The position numbers and the translations under genes were made by a program. A DNA stretch of 64,000 nt from contig NZ_BAMN01000001.1 in assembly GCF_000615905.1 (NCBI RefSeq), positions 1 to 64,000 on the forward strand. The letters run 5' to 3'. This document shows positions 9,873-20,119 of the stretch, piece after piece (the stretch's first letter is position 1; each line of letters opens with the position of its first letter). The DNA comes from Companilactobacillus nodensis DSM 19682 = JCM 14932 = NBRC 107160. GTDB lineage: Bacteria; Bacillota; Bacilli; Lactobacillales; Lactobacillaceae. The notes beneath the pieces are model-generated. The model did no database searches, was not told the origin of the DNA, and saw only the letters and a list, made by a program, of their open reading frames with translations.

Positions 9873-10050
9873 AGTCGGAGGGTGAAGACAATGTGTCAGC
9901 AGTGGCAGTGGTGTTGAACGGCGGAGCGTTCATACAGCACAGGACGATTTTTAGATTTGCGATTTATTGCAAAGCTAAAAATTGAGACCCCAGACCGTAC
10001 TTTGGCTGGGGACGTGCCTCACAGCGACACGTTGCCTTCACCCGCAGACG
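9873..10050 (+). repeat. Structured repeat family 1, copy B
   Basis: Plus-strand member. GGGTGAAGACAATGTGTC (9880-9897) pairs with 10026-10043 in 17 of 18 positions. A second helix, GCAGTG/CACAGC (9899-9904 with 10020-10025), follows at once. Inside are three hairpins: GAACG/CGTTC (9916-9931), ATTTTTA/TAAAAAT with inner TTTGC/GCAAA (9947-9982), and CCCCAG/CTGGGG (9988-10011). The 5' end AGTCGGAGG and 3' end CCGCAGACG match the other copies. It lies back to back with copy A, 52 bases apart, and is followed by a terminator-like hairpin at 10051. Confidence 0.78.
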
Positions 10051-10082
10051 AAAAAAGAACGCTAAAATCAGCGTTCTCTTTA
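10051..10082. terminator. Terminator between repeat copy B and the aldo/keto reductase gene
   Basis: GAACGC/GCGTTC with an eight-base loop has A6 on its left and TCTTT on its right. On the minus strand it ends in T6, so it most clearly terminates the aldo/keto reductase gene; it may also end transcripts of copy B. Confidence 0.7.
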
Positions 10083-10088
10083 CATATT

Positions 10089-11084
10089 CTATTTAATTAG
10101 TTTATTGATCTGTTCGATTTCATCGTTTGAAAAATCAAGATTATCCAAAGCCTTTAGATTTTCATCCAAGTGATCGTTGTTAGTTGTACCAATAATTACA
10201 CTGGCGACGACAGGATCTCTTAACAACCAAGCAAGTGACATTTGACTAAGAGTTTGGTCGCGGTCTTTGGCAATGTCATTTAGCATATTCAACTTGGCTA
10301 CCAAAGCATCAGGTCCATCATCTAACAATCCATTGTTAGTGTGGTGAATCTTGAAGCTGTCAGTGATTCCGCCGAGGTAACGGTCGGACAATAATCCTTC
10401 ACATAGTGGCCCATAAGCAATCACACCAGCGCCGTTGTCCTTGAGTAATTGACTCAAGCCACTAGTTTCAACGTGATTGTTTAATAAGTTCATACTCATT
10501 TGATCGAGAACGAATGGAGTTCCTAATTTCTTGAACATGGCGATGGCTTGTTTCATTTGAGGAACCTCATAGTTAGAAACACCAACGTACAAGGCTTTAC
10601 CTGAACGAACAATGTCATCCAATGCGCGAACGGTTTCTTCAATTGGTGTCTTATCATCATAACGGTGAGCATAGTAGATATCGACGTAATCAAGATTCAG
10701 TCTTTGGAGTGAATCGTTGATACCTTGAATTAGTGACTTGCGAGAAGTCCCGATACCATAAGGACCGTCGTGAATTTCGTAACCAACTTTAGTTGAAATA
10801 ACTAATTCATCACGATAAGCTTGCAAGTCATTCTTTAGAATTTGACCAAGAAGTTCCTCGGAAGTACCGAAACCAGTTTGTCCGTCACCATAATGATTGG
10901 CGACATCGAAGTGAAAGACTCCTTTGTCAAAAGCATGTAGAATAACATCTCGACGCTCACTCAATGGATCTGCACTACCAAAATGGCGCCATAAACCTAA
11001 TGAAATTGGTGGCAACATTAAGCCAGTTTCGCCAGCATGACGAACCTCATTATTGTTGTAACGATTATCTGATGCAAAATACAT
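10089..11084 (-). CDS. Aldo/keto reductase, YghZ/Kv-beta-like
   Basis: A 331-residue NADPH-dependent oxidoreductase with the TIM-barrel signature of aldo/keto reductases. It has FDVANHYGDG (catalytic Asp and Tyr), the Lys in STKVGYE, the His in YYAHRYD, and the cofactor-binding region GTTNNDHLDENLKAL near the C-terminus. The N-terminus (GLMLPPISLGLWRHFG) resembles the YghZ group, which reduces glyceraldehyde 3-phosphate and methylglyoxal. The real substrate cannot be read from the sequence. The ATG at 11084 has a perfect TTAGGAGG upstream. It stands alone between repeat copies B and C. Confidence 0.87.
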   Translation of the reverse strand: MYFASDNRYNNNEVRHAGETGLMLPPISLGLWRHFGSADPLSERRDVILHAFDKGVFHFDVANHYGDGQTGFGTSEELLGQILKNDLQAYRDELVISTKVGYEIHDGPYGIGTSRKSLIQGINDSLQRLNLDYVDIYYAHRYDDKTPIEETVRALDDIVRSGKALYVGVSNYEVPQMKQAIAMFKKLGTPFVLDQMSMNLLNNHVETSGLSQLLKDNGAGVIAYGPLCEGLLSDRYLGGITDSFKIHHTNNGLLDDGPDALVAKLNMLNDIAKDRDQTLSQMSLAWLLRDPVVASVIIGTTNNDHLDENLKALDNLDFSNDEIEQINKLIK

Positions 11085-11246
11085 TTTATTGACCTCCTAA
11101 TTGTTCATACTACTTCATGGTATGTCATTAGGCGTGGTTACTCAAGAATGAGGGGAAGGTAGTTTTGATATTATTATTTCAATAAAAATGTCACTCTGTT
11201 ATGTGTGATACCATTTAATGGCATAGTAGGTGGCACTCTGTGTCGC

Positions 11247-11292
11247 AATAGGAGAGTCATCTTCATTTTAAGGACGGCTCTCCTATTTTTTG
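11247..11292 (+). terminator. Terminator-like hairpin with no gene upstream
   Basis: AATAGGAGAG (11247-11256) pairs with CTCTCCTATT (11278-11288), then T6. The preceding 160 bases (11085-11246) carry no coding frame with a ribosome site, so this may end a small RNA or reduce transcription into repeat copy C. Confidence 0.6.
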
Positions 11293-11306
11293 TTCCGATA
11301 TAATCC

Positions 11307-11481
11307 AGTCGGAGGGCAAATGCAATGAGTCAGCAGTGGCAGTGATGTCGAACGGCAAAGCCGTTCATACAGCACAGGACAATTTTTAGATTTGCGGAGC
11401 AAAGCTTAAAATCGAGACCCCAGACCGCACTTTGGCTGGGGACGTGCCTCACAGCAGACACATTGCTTTTGTCTGTAGACG
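11307..11481 (+). repeat. Structured repeat family 1, copy C
   Basis: Closest relative of copy B. The closing helix is GGGCAAATGCAATGAGTC (11314-11331) with 11457-11474. Relative to copy B two pairs change on both sides (T-A to C-G and G-C to A-T) and an A-C mismatch becomes G-C. Inner hairpins are GAACGGC/GCCGTTC, TTTGC/GCAAA and CCCCAG/CTGGGG (11418-11441). The ends are AGTCGGAGG and CTGTAGACG. It is followed by a terminator-like hairpin at about 11500. Confidence 0.78.
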
Positions 11482-11499
11482 TAATACTCCAAAAAACGC

Positions 11500-11541
11500 A
11501 AAAAAAAATAAGCTCGCCTCTTGGGGGGACGGGCTCATTTT
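11500..11541. terminator. Terminator-like hairpin after repeat copy C
   Basis: The stem AGCTCG/CGGGCT has an A run on the left and a T run on the right, so it could act on either strand. Confidence 0.55.
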
Positions 11542-12152
11542 TGTGTCACACACACTGTGTAACGGGTTACCAGTAGTGTAAGTGGACAGATATGATTTGT
11601 GAGGTTTCCAAATTTGTCAAAAATAGAGAGGGATTTTATTAATTAACGAAAGCATTCAATCAGTGATCATCGGAATGGGAAAATGGAAACTGATGAAACT
11701 TAACTCGATAAATATAAATTGATTGAGGGGGGCAATTTACATTTACGTTGAGTCAATAGAACTTGTTACGATATGAGGATGTGTACCGTAACTTGTTTTA
11801 CCTATTTAATAAAAGGAAGGAATTGCATTGGCAATCATATCTGTACCCCTTTCACAATGAAGAGTATACAACATTTGTTTAAACAATTCTATTCAATTTA
11901 GACAAAAATTTTTATTTGTTTTTAACGTCACAAACTTATATTTTTGTATGATAATAAAAGTACTTCTTGTTTTACAGCCTTAAATAAGAATTTGGTTAGT
12001 GAGAGGGAAGGTAAACGTTGTTATAGATGGATTTATGTGCTTTATTAATTTAGGCATATTTTTTTATAAATCTTGGGTAAGCGCTTCCGTCAGTTTGACG
12101 TTCTGTCTATATCAATAGTTTAGATTATCACAATAGAAGGATGGTAGATACT
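11542..12152. other. Non-coding region upstream of the NADH oxidase gene
   Basis: I see no convincing gene here. It holds a short palindrome, GTAACGGGTTAC, at about 11562, and a catabolite-response-like AAGCGCTT palindrome inside GGGTAAGCGCTTCCGTC (about 12075-12091). A 19-codon TTG frame at 11823-11882 with AAGGAAGG upstream looks too short to be a gene. The rest is AT-rich and could hold a long 5' leader for the gene at 12153. Confidence 0.5.
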
Positions 12153-13505
12153 ATGAAAGTTAGTATTATTGGTTGTACACACGCAGGTACATTTTCAGCA
12201 ATGAACATTTTGAAGGCACACCCTGACTGGGAAGTTACAGTCTATGAACGTAATGATAATTTGTCATTTTTGTCATGCGGAATTGCTCTATGGGTAAGTG
12301 ATCGTGTTTCAGATCCTAATAAGATGTTCTACTCAAGTCCCGATGATTTGGCCAAGTTAGGTGCCGACATGCAGATGAGACATGACGTAACTAATATTGA
12401 CTTTGATAATAAGAAATTAACTGTCAAAGATCTTGAAACTGGTGACGTTTCTGAGCAAGACTATGACAAGCTTGTTATTACAACAGGTTCAGCTCCAATC
12501 GTTCCTAATATTCCTGGAATCAATTCTGACAAAGTCTTCCTATGTAAGAACTGGGCTAACGCTACAGAATTGAAGGAAAATGCTAAAGACATCAACAGTG
12601 CTATCGTTATTGGTGCTGGATACATCGGTGCTGAATTAGCTGAAGGTTATGCAACTCTTGGCAAGAAGACAACCTTGATCGATGCTTTACCAGATGTTCT
12701 AGCTAAGAACTTCGATAAGAATATGTCAAAAATTGCTGAACAAGACTATCTCGACAATGGTGTAACTCTTGGCTTGAACGAAAAAGTTGTTTCATTCGAA
12801 GATACAGTTGATGGTGTCATCGTTAAGACTGATAAGAATGAATACAAGGCTGACATTGCAGTTATGAGCGTTGGATTCCGTCCTAACACAGATATGTTTA
12901 AGGACGAATTCGAAACATTACCAAATGGTGCTTTGATCGTGGATGAATACATGCACACAAGTAAGCCAGATGTCTTCTCAGCCGGAGACGCTGCTTCAGT
13001 TCACTACAATCCAACTAATGATAATCAATATATTCCTTTGGCAACTAACGCTGTTCGTCAAGGTATCTTGGTCGGTGCAAATATTGAAAAAGACACTGCT
13101 AAATATATTGGTACACAATCATCATCAGCTGTAGAACTATTCGGCAGAACATATGCTGCTAGTGGTTTGACAGCCGGACACGCTGAGGTTCTTGGCAAGA
13201 AGGTCGAATCGGTATCACTTGAAGATAACTATCGTCCTGAATTCATGCTCTCAACTACTCCAGTATTGATGAACTTAGTATGGGATCCCGAGACACGTGA
13301 GGTCCTCGGTGGAGCATTGACAAGTAAGTATGATGTTTCTCAATCAGCTAATCTTCTATCATTAGCCATCCAAAAGAAAGTAACTATCGATGAATTATCA
13401 ATGGTTGATTTCTTCTTCCAACCAAACTTCGACAAGCCAGTTAACTATGTAAGTGCATTGGCTATCGCTGCAGTTGAAAAAGCTAATAGTAAAGTTTCAG
13501 AATAA
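12153..13505 (+). CDS. nox: Water-forming NADH oxidase (FAD-dependent, Cys42 type)
   Basis: Flavoprotein disulfide reductase family member that reduces oxygen with NADH and regenerates NAD+ in the cytoplasm. It is 451 residues long from the ATG at 12153, chosen because AGAAGG is 13 bases upstream; the ATG at 12141 directly abuts that site. The first FAD-binding motif is GCTHAG near the N-terminus. The redox cysteine falls exactly at residue 42 in LSFLSCGIALW, as in characterised Nox and NADH peroxidase. The NAD-binding motif is GAGYIGAELAEG (about 151-162), and a second FAD motif, VFSAGDAA, lies near 277. NADH peroxidase or CoA-disulfide reductase cannot be excluded from sequence alone. A paralogue lies at 14357. 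Confidence 0.88.
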   Translation: MKVSIIGCTHAGTFSAMNILKAHPDWEVTVYERNDNLSFLSCGIALWVSDRVSDPNKMFYSSPDDLAKLGADMQMRHDVTNIDFDNKKLTVKDLETGDVSEQDYDKLVITTGSAPIVPNIPGINSDKVFLCKNWANATELKENAKDINSAIVIGAGYIGAELAEGYATLGKKTTLIDALPDVLAKNFDKNMSKIAEQDYLDNGVTLGLNEKVVSFEDTVDGVIVKTDKNEYKADIAVMSVGFRPNTDMFKDEFETLPNGALIVDEYMHTSKPDVFSAGDAASVHYNPTNDNQYIPLATNAVRQGILVGANIEKDTAKYIGTQSSSAVELFGRTYAASGLTAGHAEVLGKKVESVSLEDNYRPEFMLSTTPVLMNLVWDPETREVLGGALTSKYDVSQSANLLSLAIQKKVTIDELSMVDFFFQPNFDKPVNYVSALAIAAVEKANSKVSE

Positions 13506-13517
13506 TTTGGATATAAA

Positions 13518-13556
13518 TAGAGCCACGATAACGTAAAAATTATCGTGGCTCTTTAA
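13518..13556. terminator. Bidirectional terminator between nox and the EAL gene
   Basis: An 11-bp perfect stem, AGCCACGATAA/TTATCGTGGCT, with a loop of eight and flanking A and T runs. Confidence 0.85.
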
Positions 13557-13566
13557 TTTGTCTTAA

Positions 13567-14265
13567 TTAAGCTAGGCAACTGCAAGTGTCGCCAGGTAGT
13601 TTTAACAATCTAGGCTTGCTGTAGTAGTAGCCTTGTTTGATATGGATCCCTAATTTTTCGCTCAGCTGACTGTCAGCCTTGTCTTCGATACCTTCGAGTA
13701 CTAATCGTAATCCATATTCCTTACTCATTGCGTGCCAGAAATGAATCTTGCTTTGAATCATTGGGTCGACGAATTTGTCGGTGAAGTTTTGCAAAGCAAA
13801 TTTGAGTTCTGATGCGAATGGTAATAGTTGTTGGATATTGGTGAAGTGATTGACACCTGTGCCAACATCATCGAGTGAGATTTGAATGCCGTTGTCCAAG
13901 AATCCTTGAAGCTGACTTAGGATCTGTTCAAATGAATAGCATTGTGGACTGTCATCTTCGGTTAACTCAACTACTAATTTAGTTGGGTAGAGTTGTTTTT
14001 GACTTTGGATAATGGCATTAGCGATTGATGTTGTCATCAGTTGTTCGCGGCTGATGTTGACTGATAGACGGCGAACCTTTAGTGATAATACTTTGGTAGT
14101 TTGAATCAATAAGTCAGCTGTTAATTGTGAGTCGATAGCTGAGAATGACTCGGGCAAGCGCCAGCCTTCAGGTGTGTGTTGCTTCATTAATAATTCGTAT
14201 CCGATAATTGAATCTGTTTTGGTATCGATTTGAGGTTGAACAAAATAGCGATAAATTGGTTCCAA
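13567..14265 (-). CDS. EAL-domain protein, probable cyclic di-GMP phosphodiesterase
   Basis: A stand-alone EAL domain of 233 residues without a sensor or GGDEF part. The motif order of active enzymes is kept: YELL (E of EAL), NISREQL, VELTE, DDVGTG, the Lys in ELKFAL, LEGIE and QGYYYSKP. It lacks the Phe of DDFGTG and has Leu for Ala in EAL. These are mild changes, so hydrolysis of cyclic di-GMP to pGpG is plausible but unproven. It starts with TTG, eight bases after TAGGAGG. It sits convergent with nox and divergent from the second oxidase gene; no GGDEF protein is encoded in this window. Confidence 0.85.
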   Translation of the reverse strand: MEPIYRYFVQPQIDTKTDSIIGYELLMKQHTPEGWRLPESFSAIDSQLTADLLIQTTKVLSLKVRRLSVNISREQLMTTSIANAIIQSQKQLYPTKLVVELTEDDSPQCYSFEQILSQLQGFLDNGIQISLDDVGTGVNHFTNIQQLLPFASELKFALQNFTDKFVDPMIQSKIHFWHAMSKEYGLRLVLEGIEDKADSQLSEKLGIHIKQGYYYSKPRLLKLPGDTCSCLA

Positions 14266-14356
14266 TAAAAATTCCTCCTAAATTGGACTATACATAAATG
14301 CAAAGAGCATTATACTATACTATGACAATAGTTGACAAAAAGAAAGGGTGTATGTT

Positions 14357-15712
14357 ATGAAAGTGGTCGTCATTGGTTGTACACACGCTGGTATTGCAGC
14401 AATTAAACAAATTTTAAAATATTATCCTGAAACCGAAATCACGGTTTATGAACGTCAGAGTAGTATTTCGTATTTGTCATGCGCTACATATCTTCGTATC
14501 GAGGGTACAGTTCGGACACTTTCAGATGCTCTTTATGCTGAGCCGGAGGATTTTGTCAAACAAGGAGTCGATATGGAGATGAACCACGATGTCATCCGTG
14601 TCGATAAGCACGACCATTCTTTACTGATCCAAGATTTGACCACTAAGAAAATGGAAAAGACGACTTATGACAAGTTGATCGTAGCAACTGGATCAACGAC
14701 CGCAATCCCGACTATCAGTGGAATTGAGAATCCGAAGGTCTTACTGTGTAAAACTTATGAACAAGCTCATGATCTTTGTGAGCATACAATAAACAAAAAT
14801 AAAATTGCCGTTATAGGCGGTGGGTACGTAGGTGTTGAGCTTGCTGAAGGATATGCTAAATCTGGTCATGAGGTTTGGCTTATTCAGCAAGCGGCTTATT
14901 TATTGAACAAATATGTGGAACCATCGATTGCCCAAGCAGTGGAAAAAGAATTAACAGATCATGGAGTTCACGTAGTAACTTGTACACAAGTTCAAGCGTT
15001 CTCCGATGCAGATGACGGTGGCTTGATGGTGACGACTGATACTAATAATTATCATGTTGATATGGCAGCTATCAGTGCTGGTATTATTCCTCAGACGGAC
15101 TTGTTACAAGAGCAAGTCGACACTGCTAAAAACGGAGCCATCATCACGGATGAATATATGCAGACATCGGATCATGATATTTTGGCTGCTGGTGATGCGG
15201 CAATCGTTCACTTTAATCCGACAAGTTCCAATACTTATTCACCATTAGCATCTCATGCTGTTCGCCAAGGGATGCTGGCAGGAATCAATGTTTTTGAACG
15301 TCGTTTAAGATCAATCGGGACTCAATCAACTACAGGGATGCAAGTGTTCGGTCAGACAGTCGCAAGTACTGGATTAACGGTTGAAGATGCTAAGACGGCA
15401 TTGCTTAATGTAGCTAGTGTTATGTATGAGGGACCATATCGTCCTGACTTCATGCCGGATGCGTACCCAGTTAAGGTTGTGCTGATTTATGACAAGAACA
15501 ACCGTAAGATATTGGGAGCGCAACTGATGAGTAAGCATGATGTCTCACAGTCAGCCAATACTATCTCTGCTTTGATTCAAAATAATGGTACGATCGATCA
15601 GTTGGCATTCTTGGACATGTTGTTTTCGCCAAACTTTAATAATCCCTTTGATTATCTTAACTTGGCGGGGCAAAAGGCAGTTAATCAGGAGAATGGGTAT
15701 TTGAGGACTTGA
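14357..15712 (+). CDS. Second NADH oxidase-like flavoprotein
   Basis: A paralogue of the protein at 12153, of equal length (452 residues). It has GCTHAG at the N-terminus, Cys at residue 42 (SYLSCATYL), the NAD motif GGGYVGVELAEG and the FAD motif ILAAGDAA. The residues following Cys42 differ from the first copy (ATYLRIEG instead of GIALWVSD), so its acceptor or product may differ. Candidates are NADH oxidase, NADH peroxidase or a disulfide reductase. The ATG at 14357 has AGAAAGGG eight bases upstream; the GTG at 14348 is too close to that site. Confidence 0.83.
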   Translation: MKVVVIGCTHAGIAAIKQILKYYPETEITVYERQSSISYLSCATYLRIEGTVRTLSDALYAEPEDFVKQGVDMEMNHDVIRVDKHDHSLLIQDLTTKKMEKTTYDKLIVATGSTTAIPTISGIENPKVLLCKTYEQAHDLCEHTINKNKIAVIGGGYVGVELAEGYAKSGHEVWLIQQAAYLLNKYVEPSIAQAVEKELTDHGVHVVTCTQVQAFSDADDGGLMVTTDTNNYHVDMAAISAGIIPQTDLLQEQVDTAKNGAIITDEYMQTSDHDILAAGDAAIVHFNPTSSNTYSPLASHAVRQGMLAGINVFERRLRSIGTQSTTGMQVFGQTVASTGLTVEDAKTALLNVASVMYEGPYRPDFMPDAYPVKVVLIYDKNNRKILGAQLMSKHDVSQSANTISALIQNNGTIDQLAFLDMLFSPNFNNPFDYLNLAGQKAVNQENGYLRT

Positions 15713-15798
15713 TGCTTTGGTTTCCAGAAGTGTTTCTTCGTTTAAAATGTTAAGAGATTAGTTTGGTTAATCATATAAATATAATGAACTATACGATC

Positions 15799-15825
15799 TA
15801 GGCTTGCTCTCGCAAGCCTTTTTTA
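15799..15825 (+). terminator. Rho-independent terminator
   Basis: AGGCTTGC/GCAAGCCT with a TCTC loop and T5 tail, downstream of the second oxidase gene. Confidence 0.92.
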
Positions 15826-15892
15826 GTGTAATCGACTTGAATATATGGTATGAATTACGTAAGATTTTAGGGTAGTTTAATGGGAGTTCATA

Positions 15893-18451
15893 ATGAAAAA
15901 AAATCGTATCGTATATTATTTGGGTGCCTTTGGAATCAATTTAATTATTATTTCAATAATATTTTGGTTCAATGGCTTAGTTCCGTTCGGCAATAATAAC
16001 TTTTTGACTAGTGATCTGGGAACACAATACATTGCCTTTTTAACTGAGTTGCGTCGACAATTAGTTCATGGCAACTTACATTTGTACTTGTTCAGCCAGT
16101 CATTAGGGGATAATTTTTTTCCTATAATAAGTTATTATCTATTATCACCGTTTAATCTGTTGTTAGTCTTGTTCAAGGCTCAGGCAGTTCCGGTTGCGGC
16201 CGATGTCATCATTATGCTGAAAATATCGGCGATGGGTGTGGCGATGGCATACTTTTTAACGCAGTACTTCAAGCAATCGCGTCCTTCGAATTATATCTTC
16301 ACAATTGCCTATAGTTTTTGTGGCTTCGTGGCTTCGTATTTTTATGATCTCATGTGGCTCGATGCACTGATCATGCTACCGATAGTCGCGGTGGGCGTTA
16401 TGCGAGTTATTCAAGATAACAAACTAGTTTTATATTATTTTTCGATATTATTATCTATTATTTTTAATTACTATTTGGGCTATATGCTCTGTATTTTTTC
16501 AGTTTGTTTATTCATTTACTTAGCACTTGAGAATAATTTAATGGAACAGAGAACACGTTTTGTGACGATTAGAAATTATCTGTTCACCTCATTACTGGCG
16601 GGTCTCAGTTCGGCGGTTGTCTTGGTTCCAACTTTGTCAGGGATGTTGAAGACAGCCAAGACTTCATTCAACGGCTTCAATTATTTACCTTCAGCCCGTT
16701 TTGGCCTTGAAGCATTTACGCAATTGGGGATTGGCGGTAATACGTTCATTCAACGGTTGCACCACGGACCGTCAGTTTTTATGACTTCGACCGTTCTGAT
16801 CTTATTGTTGAGTTACTTCTTCAGTAATAGAGTCGCTAAGTCAGATAAGAATCATTCGTTATTTTTGATTGGTATCTTACTTATCAGTATGTTTGTCACA
16901 ACTTTTAATACAGTTTGGCATATGTTTCAAAATCCAGCTGGTTTTCCCTTCAGAAATAGTTTTATTTTTTCTTTCATTTGTATTTTTGTAGCGCACAAGG
17001 CCTTTTCAGCAGGGGTGTTCAAAGATACTGCAGCAATTATCAAGGCTACTTATACTGCAGGTATCTTGATCGTCATTGGTTATGCGACTGAATGGCTGAT
17101 TCCCAAGTTCATTGAAAAAATGGGTTATGAAACACCTGATAACGCCTATAATAGTTATTATTTTTGGTTGAGCTTAGTATGTATTGTCATCTCAGGGTTA
17201 TTAATAGTGTTGTTTAGCCACAATAAGTACTTTGGAATTGGACTTTTGTTGATAATTTCATTCGAAGTCTTCGCAAATTTCAATTCAGTTCTCGATACAG
17301 CATATTTGGGTAACCAAAAGACCTATAGTCGTCAGTATCGTAAGGAAAATGATATTTTGACTGATGTCAAAGACAGCAGTCATCCAGGACATCGAATCAT
17401 TGTTTCAAAGTCAGGGTTGAATTCAGCTTTTCCCGATCAATATAATAATTATAATGATCCAGTATTATTCAATATCAATGGTTTGAGTCTGTACAGTTCA
17501 ACGCTGAATCAGAACACTATGACTATGATGAATGATCTGGGGTATTTTAGTTTTAATGTCAGGAGAGTCAGTTACTTTGGTGGAACCAATATTACTAATT
17601 CGCTGTTAGGCGTGTACTTTGATATTAGTCAGTTGGATAGCCATTATATTGTTAATGAGCATTATAATGCACCAACATTGGGCTTCTTAGTCGATAAGAA
17701 TGTCTATGACTTCCAGATGATCTCTGGTCGGGCACTTGATAATCAGAATCGACTTTGGCAATCATTGAATGGTACTGAGACGCAGTATTTGAAGAATGCA
17801 TCGATCACAACGATGTCACAAAAGAGCGTCAAAAATAGAACCATGTACACTTATCAACTGAAAAATGAAGTAACCGGACCGTTATACTTCTATGTTTCAC
17901 CGTTCAATTATCATGCATCAAGAATCTACGTAAATGGTAGACGTATCAACACTCCACAGATTCAAGTTCAAAAGGCGGCCGTTATGGATTTGGGTGATTT
18001 TAAGAAAAATGAAGCGGTCGAGGTTAAGATACTGACCAAAAAGCCATTGGAAATTAATCCAAGTTATTTTCGTTCATTAGACCATGACGAATATGAAGAT
18101 ACCATCAGTAAGTTCCGTAATAATTCAATGAAGATAAGTTCTGATTTGAATCATGATGTTGTCAATGGAACGATCAATGTCCAAAAGAGTTCGCCACTAT
18201 TGTTGAGTATTCCCTATGACAATGGTTGGAGTGCTTATGATAATGGCAAAAAAATTAAGATTCACAAAGTTATCAGTGATTTGATGGCGATAGATCTTGA
18301 TAAGGGATACCATAAGATAGAATTGAAATACCAAGTTCCAGGATTAAAGGCAGGATGGATAATCTCAATTGTATCCGTCTTAATATTTGCAATTTATTTG
18401 GGATTTAATAAGTATTTAAATAAAAAATATAGTAATATATTTGTGAAATAG
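15893..18451 (+). CDS. YfhO-family membrane protein, probable GT-C glycosyltransferase
   Basis: An 852-residue polytopic protein. An N-terminal half with about 12 transmembrane helices follows the YfhO pattern, with the early extracytoplasmic acidic motif SDLGTQYIAF. A soluble extracellular part (about 480-815) and a last helix near 820-840 complete it. In Bacillus, YfhO works with an undecaprenyl-phosphate sugar synthase (CsbB) to glycosylate lipoteichoic acid. A GT2 of that synthase type is encoded at 33437, so a joint role is possible but inferred. The start ATG has tgggag upstream. It is transcribed alone after a strong terminator. Confidence 0.87.
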   Translation: MKKNRIVYYLGAFGINLIIISIIFWFNGLVPFGNNNFLTSDLGTQYIAFLTELRRQLVHGNLHLYLFSQSLGDNFFPIISYYLLSPFNLLLVLFKAQAVPVAADVIIMLKISAMGVAMAYFLTQYFKQSRPSNYIFTIAYSFCGFVASYFYDLMWLDALIMLPIVAVGVMRVIQDNKLVLYYFSILLSIIFNYYLGYMLCIFSVCLFIYLALENNLMEQRTRFVTIRNYLFTSLLAGLSSAVVLVPTLSGMLKTAKTSFNGFNYLPSARFGLEAFTQLGIGGNTFIQRLHHGPSVFMTSTVLILLLSYFFSNRVAKSDKNHSLFLIGILLISMFVTTFNTVWHMFQNPAGFPFRNSFIFSFICIFVAHKAFSAGVFKDTAAIIKATYTAGILIVIGYATEWLIPKFIEKMGYETPDNAYNSYYFWLSLVCIVISGLLIVLFSHNKYFGIGLLLIISFEVFANFNSVLDTAYLGNQKTYSRQYRKENDILTDVKDSSHPGHRIIVSKSGLNSAFPDQYNNYNDPVLFNINGLSLYSSTLNQNTMTMMNDLGYFSFNVRRVSYFGGTNITNSLLGVYFDISQLDSHYIVNEHYNAPTLGFLVDKNVYDFQMISGRALDNQNRLWQSLNGTETQYLKNASITTMSQKSVKNRTMYTYQLKNEVTGPLYFYVSPFNYHASRIYVNGRRINTPQIQVQKAAVMDLGDFKKNEAVEVKILTKKPLEINPSYFRSLDHDEYEDTISKFRNNSMKISSDLNHDVVNGTINVQKSSPLLLSIPYDNGWSAYDNGKKIKIHKVISDLMAIDLDKGYHKIELKYQVPGLKAGWIISIVSVLIFAIYLGFNKYLNKKYSNIFVK

Positions 18452-18513
18452 CTAAATATTGTAAAATAAGTCTTTTAATTTTCAATATTTAGCTAAATGT
18501 TATAAGATTTCAC

Positions 18514-18529
18514 TATGAAACGCTTACAT
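18514..18529 (+). promoter_or_regulatory. Possible catabolite-response element upstream of glpK
   Basis: TGAAACGCTTACA (18516-18528) is one base shorter than the usual 14-base CcpA consensus but keeps both half-sites. It lies 20 bases before the glycerol kinase start, a sensible place for carbon-catabolite control of glycerol use. Confidence 0.35.
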
Positions 18530-18539
18530 AAAGAGATGA

Positions 18540-20057
<1,518 letters not shown>

Positions 20058-20082
20058 AGATAATTAATAAATTAATAACTAT

Positions 20083-20119
20083 CAAAGGTTTAATTATGTA
20101 AGTGATTAAACCTTTTTGG
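20083..20119 (+). terminator. Intercistronic terminator between the two glycerol kinase genes
   Basis: AAAGGTTTAAT (20084-20094) pairs with ATTAAACCTTT (20105-20115), followed by five T in all. Only 27 bases remain before the next ATG, which leaves no clear room for a promoter, so the second copy probably depends on read-through. Confidence 0.8.

Noticed and set aside
9589-9933. Overlapping open frames in the repeat region after tRNA-Thr (both strands)
   Set aside because: They follow the palindromes of repeat copies A and B, start inside the tRNA or terminator and have no ribosome sites.
9664-10050. Repeat copies A and B as an insertion sequence or simple MITE
   Set aside because: No transposase, no clear target-site duplication, and the helices change in a compensated way between copies, which simple decay of a palindromic element would not give. 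A mobile origin is not excluded.
11823-11882. 19-codon TTG open frame with AAGGAAGG upstream
   Set aside because: The ribosome site is good but the product is very short, has no signal-peptide or pheromone character and no relatives that I know; left as unproven.
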